A stretch of DNA of 61,538 nt, taken from the NCBI GenBank assembly GCA_945905925.1, contig CAMDQN010000022.1, positions 1 to 61,538 on the forward strand, written 5' to 3'. The notes below the pieces were generated by a model. The model did no database searches. It was given only the letters and a program-made list of their open reading frames with translations, and was not told the origin of the DNA. Source of the stretch: Singulisphaera sp. GP187. Its GTDB lineage: Bacteria; Planctomycetota; Planctomycetia; Gemmatales; Gemmataceae. The translations under genes and the position numbers were made by a program. Positions 51,214 to 60,097 of this stretch are shown here, in pieces. Positions within the stretch are counted from its first letter, which is position 1, and the number at the start of each line of letters is the position of its first letter.

Positions 51214-52188
51214 ATGACAGCAGAAAAGTACCTCCGCCCAGAAGTGATCCGTCAAGTCGCACGGCTCGACCTCCGGGCGAAGTTCATCGTGCAAGGGTTC
51301 CTGTCCGGGCTTCACTCCAGCCCATACCACGGGTTCTCCGTTGAGTTCTCGGAGCATCGCAAGTACAGCCCCGGCGACGACCTCAAGACGCTCGACTGGA
51401 GCGTGTACGCGAAGACCGGAAAATACTTCGTCAAGAAGTACCAGGCCGAAACGAACATGACGGGCTACCTCGTCATGGATCTGTCGAAGTCGATGGACTG
51501 GAGCGGACCCGCGGAAGCACGCAAAGCCGGCGTGAAGATCGATTGGACGCAACTCGGGGCCGCCGACGAAACGCTCACCAAGTTCGACTACGCGGTGTGC
51601 CTCGCGGCGGCGCTCGGCTACCTGATGATCTACCAGCAAGACCCGGTGGGACTGGTCGCGTTCGACACGAAGTTGCGAACGGTGATCCCGCCGAAGAGCA
51701 AGCGGTCGCAACTCGGGACCATCCTCTCCGTGCTCGCGAACCTGCAACCGACCGGCGAGACGAACATCCCGGAGAGCCTGTTTCAGCTCGCGTCCATGAT
51801 CAAGGGCAAGAGCCTCGTGATGCTCTTCAGCGACCTGCTGCCGACCACCGACGACTGGAAGACCGAAGCGGACGCACTGATTCGGAGCCTCTATCGGCTT
51901 CGCTACTCCGGACACGAAGTCATCGTGTTCCACGTGCTCGACGTGCTCGAAGCAAAGTTCCCGCTGACGGGACTGGTGGACTTCGCGGACGTGGAATCGC
52001 CCGAACACAAGGAGATCGACGCGACCGGCATCCGCGACGACTACGTCGCGTTCGTGGAAGAGTTCCGCACCTACATCAAATCGGAATGCACGGCCGCGAA
52101 CGTGGACTACCTCGGCATGGACACGTCCGTCGGGTTCGACAAGGCGCTGATCGAGTACCTTGTTCAGCGCCAGCGCCGGTTCGGGTAA
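51214..52188 (+). CDS. DUF58 domain protein
   Basis: Protein of 324 residues. The DUF58 hallmark YSPGDDLKTLDWSVYAKT (51-68) is clear, followed by a VWA-like domain with YLVMDLSKSMDW (MIDAS-like DxSxS) and LVMLFSDLLPT. No membrane helix is seen, unlike longer DUF58 proteins. DUF58 proteins are usual partners of MoxR ATPases; the two are separated here by a 151-residue gene. The role in the cell is not known; envelope or stress tasks are common in the group. Confidence 0.9.
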   Translation: MTAEKYLRPEVIRQVARLDLRAKFIVQGFLSGLHSSPYHGFSVEFSEHRKYSPGDDLKTLDWSVYAKTGKYFVKKYQAETNMTGYLVMDLSKSMDWSGPAEARKAGVKIDWTQLGAADETLTKFDYAVCLAAALGYLMIYQQDPVGLVAFDTKLRTVIPPKSKRSQLGTILSVLANLQPTGETNIPESLFQLASMIKGKSLVMLFSDLLPTTDDWKTEADALIRSLYRLRYSGHEVIVFHVLDVLEAKFPLTGLVDFADVESPEHKEIDATGIRDDYVAFVEEFRTYIKSECTAANVDYLGMDTSVGFDKALIEYLVQRQRRFG

Positions 52189-52190
52189 GT

Positions 52191-52285
52191 AGGGTTCACC
52201 GCAGAGACCGCAGAGAAAAGAGAACGCCTCTTCTCACTCTCTGCTGTCTTCCTCTCCGGTCTCCACGGTCTCGGCGGTGAACCCT
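52191..52285. repeat. Unique palindrome between convergent genes (20-bp arms)
   Basis: Arms 52191-52210 and 52266-52285 match at 19 of 20 positions (agggttcaccgc / gcggtgaaccct). The 55-base interior is CT/GA-rich. It separates the convergent DUF58 and PQQ-propeller genes. The ttcaccgcagag unit recurs at 35174. Confidence 0.8.
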
Positions 52286-52294
52286 CTTTCTCTT

Positions 52295-53608
52295 CTACTT
52301 CGCCAGGTCCACGCAGACGATTTCCTTGTCGTTGCGGACGTACATCTTCTTGTCGGCGTAGGCCGGGGCACACCACACGACCTTGCGCCCGAACGCGTTG
52401 TTCGTTTGCTCCAGAATCTTGGCCTTGTCGATCTCGACGTAGCCCTTCGGCGTTAGTTTGCCGATCACGAGGTTGCCGGTTTCGGCGAAGAAGAAGAACC
52501 GGTCGCCGTTCTTCACCATGAATGCGGTGGCCGAGCCTTGAGGCTCTTCGCCGCCTACCGGCCCGGTCGAATCCCAGAGGCGCTTGCCGCTCGGGATCTC
52601 GATCCCGAACAACGAACCCTCGTCGTCGTAGCCGTACAGAACACCGTCCTGCAGGAACGGTTGCACGTTCACCGGCGATATGCCGTGGCCCTTCTTGTCC
52701 TTCCACACCACTTCCGCACCGGGCTTGTCCGCGGTCAGCTTCAGCATCAGGTTCTTGCCGTGGTAAGCGCCGACGTAGAGGTGGTCGCCGGCCCGCACGG
52801 GCGTCATCACCACGCACCCGCTGTCCGCGGTGAACGCCGTGGTCCAGTAGCGTTCGCCGTTCGCCGGGTTGAGCGAGTACACGGCCTTCGGGCACGCGAC
52901 GATCAACTGCCGCTTCCCGCCGGCCTCGGTGATCATCACTGGTGCGTAGCCCTGCTCCGGTTGCGAGCCGGACTTCCACACTTCCTTGCCTGTCGCCAGG
53001 TCGAACGCGACCACGTGACTCCCGTCACCGCCGACGAGCGTGATGAGGTTCTTGCCGTCGATGAGCGGGTGCGAAGCGTAGCCCCACAGCGCACTCTTCG
53101 TCTTGTATTCCTTCTTGAGTTCCTTCTCCCACACGATTTTGCCGGTCTCGGCGTTGAAGCAGAACATGTTGCCTTCGGCGCCGAGCGTGTACAGCTTGCC
53201 GTCGTGAACGGTGGGCGTGCAGCGCGGCCCGGACGGGTAGCTGATCGCGTACTTCACCGGGTACTCGTGCTTCCACTTCTCCTTGCCGGTCTTCTGATCG
53301 AGGCACACGACGCGCTCGTTACCGCTGAACTCTTTGCGGTCGAAGTTATCGACTTTCACGTCGGCGGCGGTGACGTAGTCGGTGACGAACACCATCCCGC
53401 CGCTGACGGCCGGACCCGCGTACCCGCCCGCGACCGGTGTGCGCCACAGCACCTTCGGCCCTTCCTTCGGGAACTTCTCCAGGATACCGGTTTCGTTCCA
53501 CACGTTGTCGCGCTTCGGCCCCATCCAACCGGGCCAGTCATCGGCGCGGGCGATTGGAGCGATGACGAGCGCCGCGACCGCGGCCAGGAACACGTTGCGG
53601 GGTTTCAT
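52295..53608 (-). CDS. Secreted PQQ-like beta-propeller protein
   Basis: Protein of 437 residues. A signal peptide (1-22, cut near ARA) leads into DDWPGWMGPKRDNVW, the usual opening of planctomycete propeller proteins, and then repeated PQQ-blade motifs such as CLDQKTGKEKWKHEY, CFNAETGKIVWEKEL and AFDLATGKEVWKS. No dehydrogenase catalytic residues were recognised, so it is more likely a scaffold (BamB-like or sugar-binding) than an enzyme. ATG at 53608 has AGGAGG six bases upstream. Confidence 0.88.
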   Translation of the reverse strand: MKPRNVFLAAVAALVIAPIARADDWPGWMGPKRDNVWNETGILEKFPKEGPKVLWRTPVAGGYAGPAVSGGMVFVTDYVTAADVKVDNFDRKEFSGNERVVCLDQKTGKEKWKHEYPVKYAISYPSGPRCTPTVHDGKLYTLGAEGNMFCFNAETGKIVWEKELKKEYKTKSALWGYASHPLIDGKNLITLVGGDGSHVVAFDLATGKEVWKSGSQPEQGYAPVMITEAGGKRQLIVACPKAVYSLNPANGERYWTTAFTADSGCVVMTPVRAGDHLYVGAYHGKNLMLKLTADKPGAEVVWKDKKGHGISPVNVQPFLQDGVLYGYDDEGSLFGIEIPSGKRLWDSTGPVGGEEPQGSATAFMVKNGDRFFFFAETGNLVIGKLTPKGYVEIDKAKILEQTNNAFGRKVVWCAPAYADKKMYVRNDKEIVCVDLAK

Positions 53609-53834
53609 GACGTACCTCCTGTGATGTGAACGAGGGGTTATCATGGCCCGCGTGCGAGCCGTGGGCAAGCCGAATCGCCACGGCGCGATGCTGCGCGAAG
53701 TCGGTTGTCGGATATCATGTTGAGGACAAGCGGCGTACTTCATTGACGATCAGACCCGGCAGCAGAGGGATCACGTCAGAACGCGCAGAGGCACGACCAC
53801 CATCGCGCCGAACAGCACAACGGACCGGAATCAC

Positions 53835-54089
53835 GTGAGCGCCAGCCTTCCCGCAACGCCCGGACTGCGAACAACTGCTGAACTCGCGTCGCTTCCGACG
53901 TGCGAATACTTCGCCCTCCTTACCATCCAGAAGGCGCACTACCTCGCCACCAAAGACGCTCTACTGGAATACGCGCGCATGGGTCGCACCGTCTCGGAGT
54001 CACGCAACGGCCAAATCATGGACGTGACCCCGGCGGAAATCTTCGCGCGGTGCGGCCTCGATGAATTCGGGCGCGTGAAGCCAGAGTAG
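53835..54089 (+). CDS. Small hypothetical protein
   Basis: Protein of 84 residues, soluble, with no family recognised. It has an alpha-rich middle (LTIQKAHYLATKDALLEYARMG) and a C-terminal part (MDVTPAEIFARCGLDEFGRV). The GTG start has only a weak GGA upstream, but the sequence reads like a real protein and the codon use matches neighbours. It is divergent from the PQQ-propeller gene and ends 12 bases before the convergent DUF1552 gene. Confidence 0.58.
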   Translation: MSASLPATPGLRTTAELASLPTCEYFALLTIQKAHYLATKDALLEYARMGRTVSESRNGQIMDVTPAEIFARCGLDEFGRVKPE

Positions 54090-54101
54090 CGCCGCGCAAA
54101 T

Positions 54102-55358
54102 TCACCCCGCGATTTCCAGCCCGGTCAGCGTGCCAGTGCTGCTCCCGAACTTGTCCACCTCCAGCCCGAGGCGCTGGAGCATCGACACGTAGAGGTTGCA
54201 CAGCGGCGGGTTCTTCTTAGGGTCGAACGCGAGGTGCGAGCCGTGCTTGAAGCCGCCGCCGGCCAGTAGCACCGGCATGTTCTTCACGCCGTGCGTGCTC
54301 GCGTCGGCCAGGTTGCTGCTGAAGAACACCGTGGTGCGGTCGAGCAGCGTGGCCCCGTCTTCCTTCGTGTCCTTCAGCTTCTTGAGGAAGTCGCGTAGCG
54401 TCTTCATCTTCTCAGTTTCGAGCTTCTTGAGTTGGTCGATCTTGGTCGGGTCTTTGCCGTGGTGCGACAGGTCGTGGTGACCGAGCGACACGCCCGGAAT
54501 CGGCGGCACCCCGCTCGTGCCCAACAGTTGCAGAGTCACCAGTCGCGAAGAATCGGTCTGTAACGCGAGGTGAATGAGGTCGAACCACACCCGCGTCTTC
54601 GCGATCAAGTCGGTCGAGTTCATCACGTTCTGCGGTTGCGGCACATCCACCTTTGGCTTCGGCTTCTTCGCCCACGCTTCGTTCTGTGCGAGCCGCTGTT
54701 CGAGTTCGCGAACGCTGGTGAAATACTCATCGAGTTTCTCGCGGTCGCGGGCACCCGCCGTGGCTCGCGTGTCCTTCGCCTGTTCGCGCACCGCGTCCAA
54801 AATGCTCTGCCCGTCCTGAAGCCGGCGCTTCTGCGCTTCGACATCATCCGGCCGGCCCTCGATGAACAGCTTGGCGAACACGCCTGACGGCCAGGACTCC
54901 GTCGGCACCGGCGCACCGCTCTTGGTCCAAGCCAGGCCGAAGCCTTCGCACGACAGCGGCAGGCTCGCGTATCGCGTTTGACCGTGGAGGAAGTCGGCCG
55001 CGAACTGATCTAGTGAGACGGAGTTCTTGAAGCCGGCGCGTTGCTCCGGGTGCGGCGCGCCGGTCAGGAAGCTGAAGTTGGAGTCGTGGCTCGCGCCGAC
55101 GTCCGGGTGCGACAGCCCGGAGATGACCGTGAAGTCGTCGCGGAACTCCTTCACGATCTCCAGGTATGGCGTGAGGGCATAGTCCTTGCCGACCTTCTCC
55201 GGGAAGAACGCGGCCGGGTGCAGTCCCAATGGCGTGTTGATGCACACCATCCGCCGCGGGGTCTTGGCGGCCGGTGCGCCGCTGGCGTGCGATTCCAACA
55301 GCGGAAGCGCCATCGAGACGCCTGCGGCGCGGAGGAACGTTCGTCGTGAGAGATTCAT
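54102..55358 (-). CDS. DUF1552 family protein, Tat-exported
   Basis: Predicted Tat substrate of 418 residues. The signal is MNLSRRTFLRAAG (Arg5-Arg6). The rest matches DUF1552: MVCINTPLGLHPAAFFPE, ISGLSHPDVGASHD, LPLSCEGFGLAW, and the final GHHDLSHHGK and NMPVLLAGGG blocks. DUF1552 resembles DUF1501 in its C-terminal part. It lies directly downstream of a DUF1592-type cytochrome protein; the two families occur as pairs in planctomycetes. Substrate unknown. A start further upstream would fall in the palindrome at 55368-55469. Confidence 0.9.
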   Translation of the reverse strand: MNLSRRTFLRAAGVSMALPLLESHASGAPAAKTPRRMVCINTPLGLHPAAFFPEKVGKDYALTPYLEIVKEFRDDFTVISGLSHPDVGASHDSNFSFLTGAPHPEQRAGFKNSVSLDQFAADFLHGQTRYASLPLSCEGFGLAWTKSGAPVPTESWPSGVFAKLFIEGRPDDVEAQKRRLQDGQSILDAVREQAKDTRATAGARDREKLDEYFTSVRELEQRLAQNEAWAKKPKPKVDVPQPQNVMNSTDLIAKTRVWFDLIHLALQTDSSRLVTLQLLGTSGVPPIPGVSLGHHDLSHHGKDPTKIDQLKKLETEKMKTLRDFLKKLKDTKEDGATLLDRTTVFFSSNLADASTHGVKNMPVLLAGGGFKHGSHLAFDPKKNPPLCNLYVSMLQRLGLEVDKFGSSTGTLTGLEIAG

Positions 55359-55367
55359 TGGGGGCTC

Positions 55368-55469
55368 GTGTTTGGTGTTTGGTGTTTGGCGTTTCGTGTG
55401 TGGTGTTCGGGCAGCGCGTCTCGAACGAGTTTCAACGAAACGCCGAACGAAACACCAAACACCAAACAC
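55368..55469. repeat. Unique palindrome built from gtgtttg units
   Basis: Perfect 19-bp outer arms (55369-55387 side against 55451-55469) continue with imperfect pairing through gcgtttcg/cgaaacgc. Each arm holds three tandem gtgtttg-type units. It begins at the stop codon of the DUF1592 gene and ends 10 bases before the DUF1552 start. Confidence 0.82.
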
Positions 55470-57877
55470 TACTTGGTCTGAAACATCTTGCTCTGCACAA
55501 TCTCATGCACGAGCGTACGGAAGCCGTAGTTCTTCTCGCGATCCTTCTTCACGATCGCCTCGATCTCGGCTTTGTCCGTTGCTTCCGGGGCCGCGCCGGT
55601 CGCATACGTCAACAGTTTCTCGGTCAACGCACGCGCAAGCTGATCCTTGTCCTTGAGCAGCAGTTGCTTGAACTCGTCGATGTTCTTGAACTTACCGCCG
55701 TTCGGCATCACGTCTGAAGGATCGACCTTCGCGCCCAAGCGGTACGGCATCCGGCGCCCGTCCACGATCACGTCTTTCCGGTCGCCGTTCCCGGTGGTGC
55801 GATACTGCTCGCGCCAGCCGCCGATCACGTCGAAACTTTCCAGCGCGAAGCCGGGCGGATCGATCTTCACGTGACACGTTGCACACGACGCGACCTGCCG
55901 ATGCTTCGCGAGTTGCTCGCGGATGGTCGTCGCGCCGCGAATGTCCGGCTCGATCGACGGTACGTCGGCGGGCGGCTTCGGCGGTGGCGTTCCGAGAATG
56001 CGCTCCATCACCCACACACCTCGCGTGACCGGCGACGTGGTCGTACCGTTGGCGGTCACCTTGAGAACGCTCGCCTGCGTCAGCACACCGCCGCGATGGG
56101 TTCCTGGCGGGAGTGTCACCTTGCGGAACGCGAACCCGTCCAGCCCGGGGATTCCGTAGTGCTTCGCGAGCCGGGCGTTGAGGAACGTGAAATCGGACGC
56201 CACGAAGTTCGTCAGACTCAGGTCGTCCTTCAACACCTCCGCGAAGAACAACTCCGTCTCGCGAATCATCGACACCTTCAGCATGTGGTCGAATTCGGAA
56301 TAGAGTAGGTGGCTCGGTTCGGTGGCGTCGATCTCGCGCAAACCGAGCCACTGCCCAACGAAGTTCTCCGTGAACGCGACCGCCTTCGGACTCTTCAGCA
56401 TCCGCTCGACATGCCCGCGAAGCGTCTCCGGCTGCGAGAGTTTTCCGTTCTCAGCGAGAGTCAGCAACTCCTCGTCGGGCATCGTGCTCCAGAGGAAATA
56501 CGACAGACGCGCGGCGAGTGCGAAGTCGTCGAGTTTGCCCGGCTTCTCGCGCAGGAACAGGAACTCCGGCGACACCATGATCGCCGTGAGGCCAACCCGC
56601 ACCGCCTTCTCGAACGAGTGCTTCGCGGTGAGTTTCGCCTGCACCAGTTTGAGGAACGGCTTCAAGTCGTCGTCGGTCACATTGCGGCGGAAAGCGCGGC
56701 GAGCGAAGTCGCGGAGGATCGTCTCGGCGTCGGCCTCGGGGTTTTTCGACACGACCTCGACGCGCTTGCTGTTGTTGAAAACCGGTGAGGGCTTCTGCTC
56801 TCGGTCGCCAAAGATGCGGCGGTGACTCGCGGGCGGCCACGTCTCGTGTAGCGGCCCCTCGACCTCGACGAACTGCACCGACAAACCCGGCCCCTCGTAC
56901 TTGTCAGCACCGATCTTGTTGACGGCTTGAGCGCCCGCCAATCCATAAGGAAGGATGTGAACGGTCGTTCGCGGCTCCATGAACTCGATGAACTCGATCA
57001 CGTTCGGCTTGCCGGTGGGTGCGTCGTAGTAGCCAACCAGGCCGCTCTTCCCGGCCGGGCGCCTGCCGGCCACCGAGACGCAGTACGTGACCGGCTTCTC
57101 GGCGCTCTGCATCGCCGACGCGGAGATACGGAAGCGGTAGAGTCCGCGGTCCGGCGGGTAGAACTGGTAGAGGTGAATCGCCTGCCACGCCGACGAACTG
57201 AAGAGCGTGACGGTGTCGTCTTCAATGCGGAACACTTTCTCGGTCGTTGACTTCACCTGATGCTGATCTTTGAGACTGTAACGCTTCTTGATCACCGGCG
57301 GTTGCGGACCGTTTGCAATGGCAAGCCCCAGAGCGGTGTCGGCCGCCTCCAGGTACTTCTCCAGGAGGAACGACGAGACGTGCAGCGCCTCGCCGCTGTT
57401 GTCGAAGCCGTTCGCGGACGAATCCGCGGGGAGCATCTGCTGAAAGTCCACATCGATGCCGAGAAGGTCGCGGACGGTGTTCTGATACTCGACACGGTTG
57501 AGGCGGCGCAGAACCGTGCGCCCGTGGGCGAGCCGCGTGGCGCCGGACTTCGCTTCGATCCACCCCGCGAGCGCCTGAACGTCCTTATCCGCCGGCCGCG
57601 GCTTCGCCTTCGGCGGCATCTCACCGGACTGCACTCGCTTTAGCGCCGCGAGCCAGTGCTCCCGGTTCCCCGCGTTCTCGAAATCGGCACCGAGTTTATC
57701 GAGGCTGAAGTCCCCCTTCGGCTTCTCCCCGGTGTGACACTCCTGGCAATGCTTGGTCAGGAACGCGCGGACTTGTTCGTCCGGCTTCTGCGTCACCGGG
57801 GCTGGCGGTTCGGCCCAACTGTGAGGATGCGGAAGCGCCACGAGGACGATCGGCAACACGAGCAGAACGGTTTTCAT
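55469..57877 (-). CDS. Multi-domain cytochrome protein (PSCyt1, DUF1587/1595/1592/1588/1585)
   Basis: Secreted protein of 802 residues. After a signal peptide (1-22) comes a PSCyt1 cytochrome-c-like domain with CQECH (44-48). Then follow DUF1587 (LRRLNRVEYQNTVRDLLGID, about 122-141), DUF1595, DUF1592 (LSYFLWSTMPDEEL), DUF1588 (ASVLKVTANGTTTSPV and CATCHVKIDPPGFALE, a second CXXCH) and DUF1585 at the C-terminus. This is the full planctomycete arrangement. Two CXXCH motifs suggest c-type hemes. It is coupled with the DUF1552 gene downstream. The reaction is unknown; electron transfer in the envelope is inferred. Confidence 0.92.
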   Translation of the reverse strand: MKTVLLVLPIVLVALPHPHSWAEPPAPVTQKPDEQVRAFLTKHCQECHTGEKPKGDFSLDKLGADFENAGNREHWLAALKRVQSGEMPPKAKPRPADKDVQALAGWIEAKSGATRLAHGRTVLRRLNRVEYQNTVRDLLGIDVDFQQMLPADSSANGFDNSGEALHVSSFLLEKYLEAADTALGLAIANGPQPPVIKKRYSLKDQHQVKSTTEKVFRIEDDTVTLFSSSAWQAIHLYQFYPPDRGLYRFRISASAMQSAEKPVTYCVSVAGRRPAGKSGLVGYYDAPTGKPNVIEFIEFMEPRTTVHILPYGLAGAQAVNKIGADKYEGPGLSVQFVEVEGPLHETWPPASHRRIFGDREQKPSPVFNNSKRVEVVSKNPEADAETILRDFARRAFRRNVTDDDLKPFLKLVQAKLTAKHSFEKAVRVGLTAIMVSPEFLFLREKPGKLDDFALAARLSYFLWSTMPDEELLTLAENGKLSQPETLRGHVERMLKSPKAVAFTENFVGQWLGLREIDATEPSHLLYSEFDHMLKVSMIRETELFFAEVLKDDLSLTNFVASDFTFLNARLAKHYGIPGLDGFAFRKVTLPPGTHRGGVLTQASVLKVTANGTTTSPVTRGVWVMERILGTPPPKPPADVPSIEPDIRGATTIREQLAKHRQVASCATCHVKIDPPGFALESFDVIGGWREQYRTTGNGDRKDVIVDGRRMPYRLGAKVDPSDVMPNGGKFKNIDEFKQLLLKDKDQLARALTEKLLTYATGAAPEATDKAEIEAIVKKDREKNYGFRTLVHEIVQSKMFQTK

Positions 57878-58106
57878 GGAACCGAATTCCCGAGCGGGAG
57901 AAGGCGGGGAGGGCACGGTCGAGATTGCATTGTGACAGGACGCGAACCGTTTGCCTAGCGTTGAGCCGCAAAGCTCAGGACTTTTACTGGTCTTGAAGTC
58001 GGCCCACTCGCTCCGCAGCGGTCGATGTGGTCAATTCGGTCGCCTTCGACCGCCACCGGTTCCCACGCGAACGCCCGACGCGCCGAACGACCAACGTTCC
58101 GCGTCG

Positions 58107-58877
58107 CTACCCTTTCTTCAGTCCGTCGAAGGCCAGCGTGATGGCGTCCTTGAGCATGGAGCTATCGTTTGAGTAGACGACCAGCCGCGCCCCCTGGCGA
58201 ATCGTCCGAAGCATCTGGTCGGTTTTGCCGAACCAACAACCGGCTGCGACGTGGTGCTTGTCCGCGGTGTCGATGATCTTCTTCAGGATTGCGATCAGGT
58301 CTTTGTGGTCGTACTCGTTGGGAATACCCATCGTCGTGGTCAGGTCGTTCGGCCCGACGAAGACCGCGTGAACGCCGGGAATCGAACAGATCGCGTCCAA
58401 GTTCTCGATCCCGGCCAGCGACTCGATCATCGGGATGAACACCGTGTCGCGGCACCGCACGTTCGTGACGTACTCCTTCGTCGCGGCACTGGGCCATTCG
58501 TTCTTGTCTAGCACGCGCTGTAGCGCCCTCCCCTTCAACGGTCGGAACACCGCGGCCGCGGCCAGCGCCTTCGCGTGGGCCACCTCTTCGACATACGGCA
58601 CAACGACGCCATCGAACGAGTCGCACACTTTCGAGACGTCATCCGGGTCGCGACTGTGCGTGCGGGCGAGGCACGCGATGCCTTTCGCGTTGAGCGCGTA
58701 CTTCATCGGCAAGAAATCCGCGATATCGAGCGCGTTGTGCTCCGCAGTGACGATGACAAAGTCGAGCGCGCCAACCGGGAGGAAATCGACCAGCGCCGGC
58801 GTGACCGCGTGCTGGAAGAACGTGCCGTAAACGCGGTCGCCCTTGATCAACTTGTCCTTCAGAATCTTGCCACTCAT
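58107..58877 (-). CDS. HpcH/HpaI-type aldolase
   Basis: Metal-dependent class II aldolase of 256 residues of the HpcH/HpaI family, which splits 2-keto-3-deoxy acids into pyruvate and an aldehyde. Seen: VIVTAEHNALD, the metal glutamate in IPMIESLAGIENL, and VFVGPNDLTTTMG. A usual active-site region reads CLARTHSRDPDD. The upstream Gfo/Idh/MocA gene ends 10 bases before this start, so they form an operon that may handle a sugar-acid. Confidence 0.88.
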   Translation of the reverse strand: MSGKILKDKLIKGDRVYGTFFQHAVTPALVDFLPVGALDFVIVTAEHNALDIADFLPMKYALNAKGIACLARTHSRDPDDVSKVCDSFDGVVVPYVEEVAHAKALAAAAVFRPLKGRALQRVLDKNEWPSAATKEYVTNVRCRDTVFIPMIESLAGIENLDAICSIPGVHAVFVGPNDLTTTMGIPNEYDHKDLIAILKKIIDTADKHHVAAGCWFGKTDQMLRTIRQGARLVVYSNDSSMLKDAITLAFDGLKKG

Positions 58878-58887
58878 GGCATGCCTT

Positions 58888-59997
58888 TCAGGTAAGCAGG
58901 CTCAGCGGGTTGACGCGGGTCTTCAGCGGTAGTTCCACCGGCTTGGAGACGCGGTGCGACTCGAAGACCGCCGCGATCATCTCGATGATGGCGGTGCAGT
59001 CGGTGGCGGAACACTTGGTCTCGCGGCCCTTCTCAATCGCTTCGATCAGGTCGGTGATCGCGGCGACGTGCCCGCCCTCATAAGAACCGTCGGTGCGCGA
59101 CTCCGGTTTGCCGATGCCGTCCGAGGTGATCTTCTCCCACTTGCTCCCAGTGCGCCCCGGCGACCAACTGCTGTCGCGCAACAGATCGGCCTTAACGAGG
59201 TAGCCGCTTTCGATTTCGATGACGCCCTTTGAGCCGAAGACCTGCACGGCGAACCGCGTCGGCTTGCCGGCCATTCCCTTGCGGCTCGCGAAATACCCGG
59301 TCACGCCCTTCGCGAACGAGTAGCTCGCCTGAACGTGGTCGCCGGCCAGTAGCCCGATCCCTTCCGGTCCTTCGCGGAGGTGCCCTTTGGCCACGGGCTT
59401 GCCCTCGTGCGTCACCGTGGCGTAGCAGGATGTCGCGCTCCCGCCCGCGATACTGCGCATCATCCCGAAGACGTGCGAACCTAACACCCAGAGGTCTTCG
59501 CCGCCGCCGCGAGCGTCCTCCTTGCCGCGCCCGCGAATCTCCAGCAAGTCACCGATGGTTCCGTCGGCGATGACCTTCAGCACGGTGGCGAGGACCGGGG
59601 AATACTGGCTGATGTGGGCGATTCCGAGCTTCAGGTGGCGCATGTCGAGCGCCTTGGTGACCGCGTCGCACTCCTTCAACGTCCTGCAGAACGGCTTCTC
59701 CATGTAGATGTGGCAGCCGGCCTCCGCCGCAGCGATCAGCATGTCGTGGTGTTGGTCGATCCACCGCGGGCAGATGGCGACAATTTCGAGCTTCTCTTTC
59801 GCGAGCATGTCGCGGTAGTTGGCGTAAACGGTCTTGGCCCCGGTGCGCTTTTGCGCGACGGCGCGACCGGTTTCGTTCGCATCGGCGACGGCCACGATCT
59901 CGACGGCTTCCACCTTCGCGCACGCCGCGTCCACCGCGTGGCCGTAGTCGCCGCGCCCGGTGTGTCCGATGATCCCAACCCGGTATTTCTTCGCCAC
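58888..59997 (-). CDS. Gfo/Idh/MocA family oxidoreductase
   Basis: NAD(P)-dependent oxidoreductase of 369 residues without a signal peptide, so cytoplasmic. The dinucleotide motif is unusual (VGIIGHTGRGDYGHAV, no plain GxGxxG) but the EKP motif is present in IYMEKPFCRTLKEC, and the substrate domain has LWVLGSHVFGMMR. It lies 10 bases upstream of the aldolase gene and downstream of a second, Tat-exported Gfo/Idh/MocA gene, which suggests a small sugar-conversion set. Substrate unknown. Confidence 0.86.
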   Translation of the reverse strand: MAKKYRVGIIGHTGRGDYGHAVDAACAKVEAVEIVAVADANETGRAVAQKRTGAKTVYANYRDMLAKEKLEIVAICPRWIDQHHDMLIAAAEAGCHIYMEKPFCRTLKECDAVTKALDMRHLKLGIAHISQYSPVLATVLKVIADGTIGDLLEIRGRGKEDARGGGEDLWVLGSHVFGMMRSIAGGSATSCYATVTHEGKPVAKGHLREGPEGIGLLAGDHVQASYSFAKGVTGYFASRKGMAGKPTRFAVQVFGSKGVIEIESGYLVKADLLRDSSWSPGRTGSKWEKITSDGIGKPESRTDGSYEGGHVAAITDLIEAIEKGRETKCSATDCTAIIEMIAAVFESHRVSKPVELPLKTRVNPLSLLT

Positions 59998-60035
59998 GTG
60001 AGACTCCTCGGAATGGAGAGTTTTAAGGGCACAGG

Positions 60036-60089
60036 GACAGACCCCCTCCCCAACCCCTTCTTAGGGAGGGGTTGGGGAGGGGGTCTGTC
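60036..60089. repeat. Unique palindrome (23-bp perfect arms)
   Basis: Arms 60036-60058 and 60067-60089 are perfect complements over 23 bp with an 8-base loop; they are rich in ccccctcccc/ggggaggggg. It lies between two Gfo/Idh/MocA genes on minus. Confidence 0.9.
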
Positions 60090-60097
60090 TGCTCATC

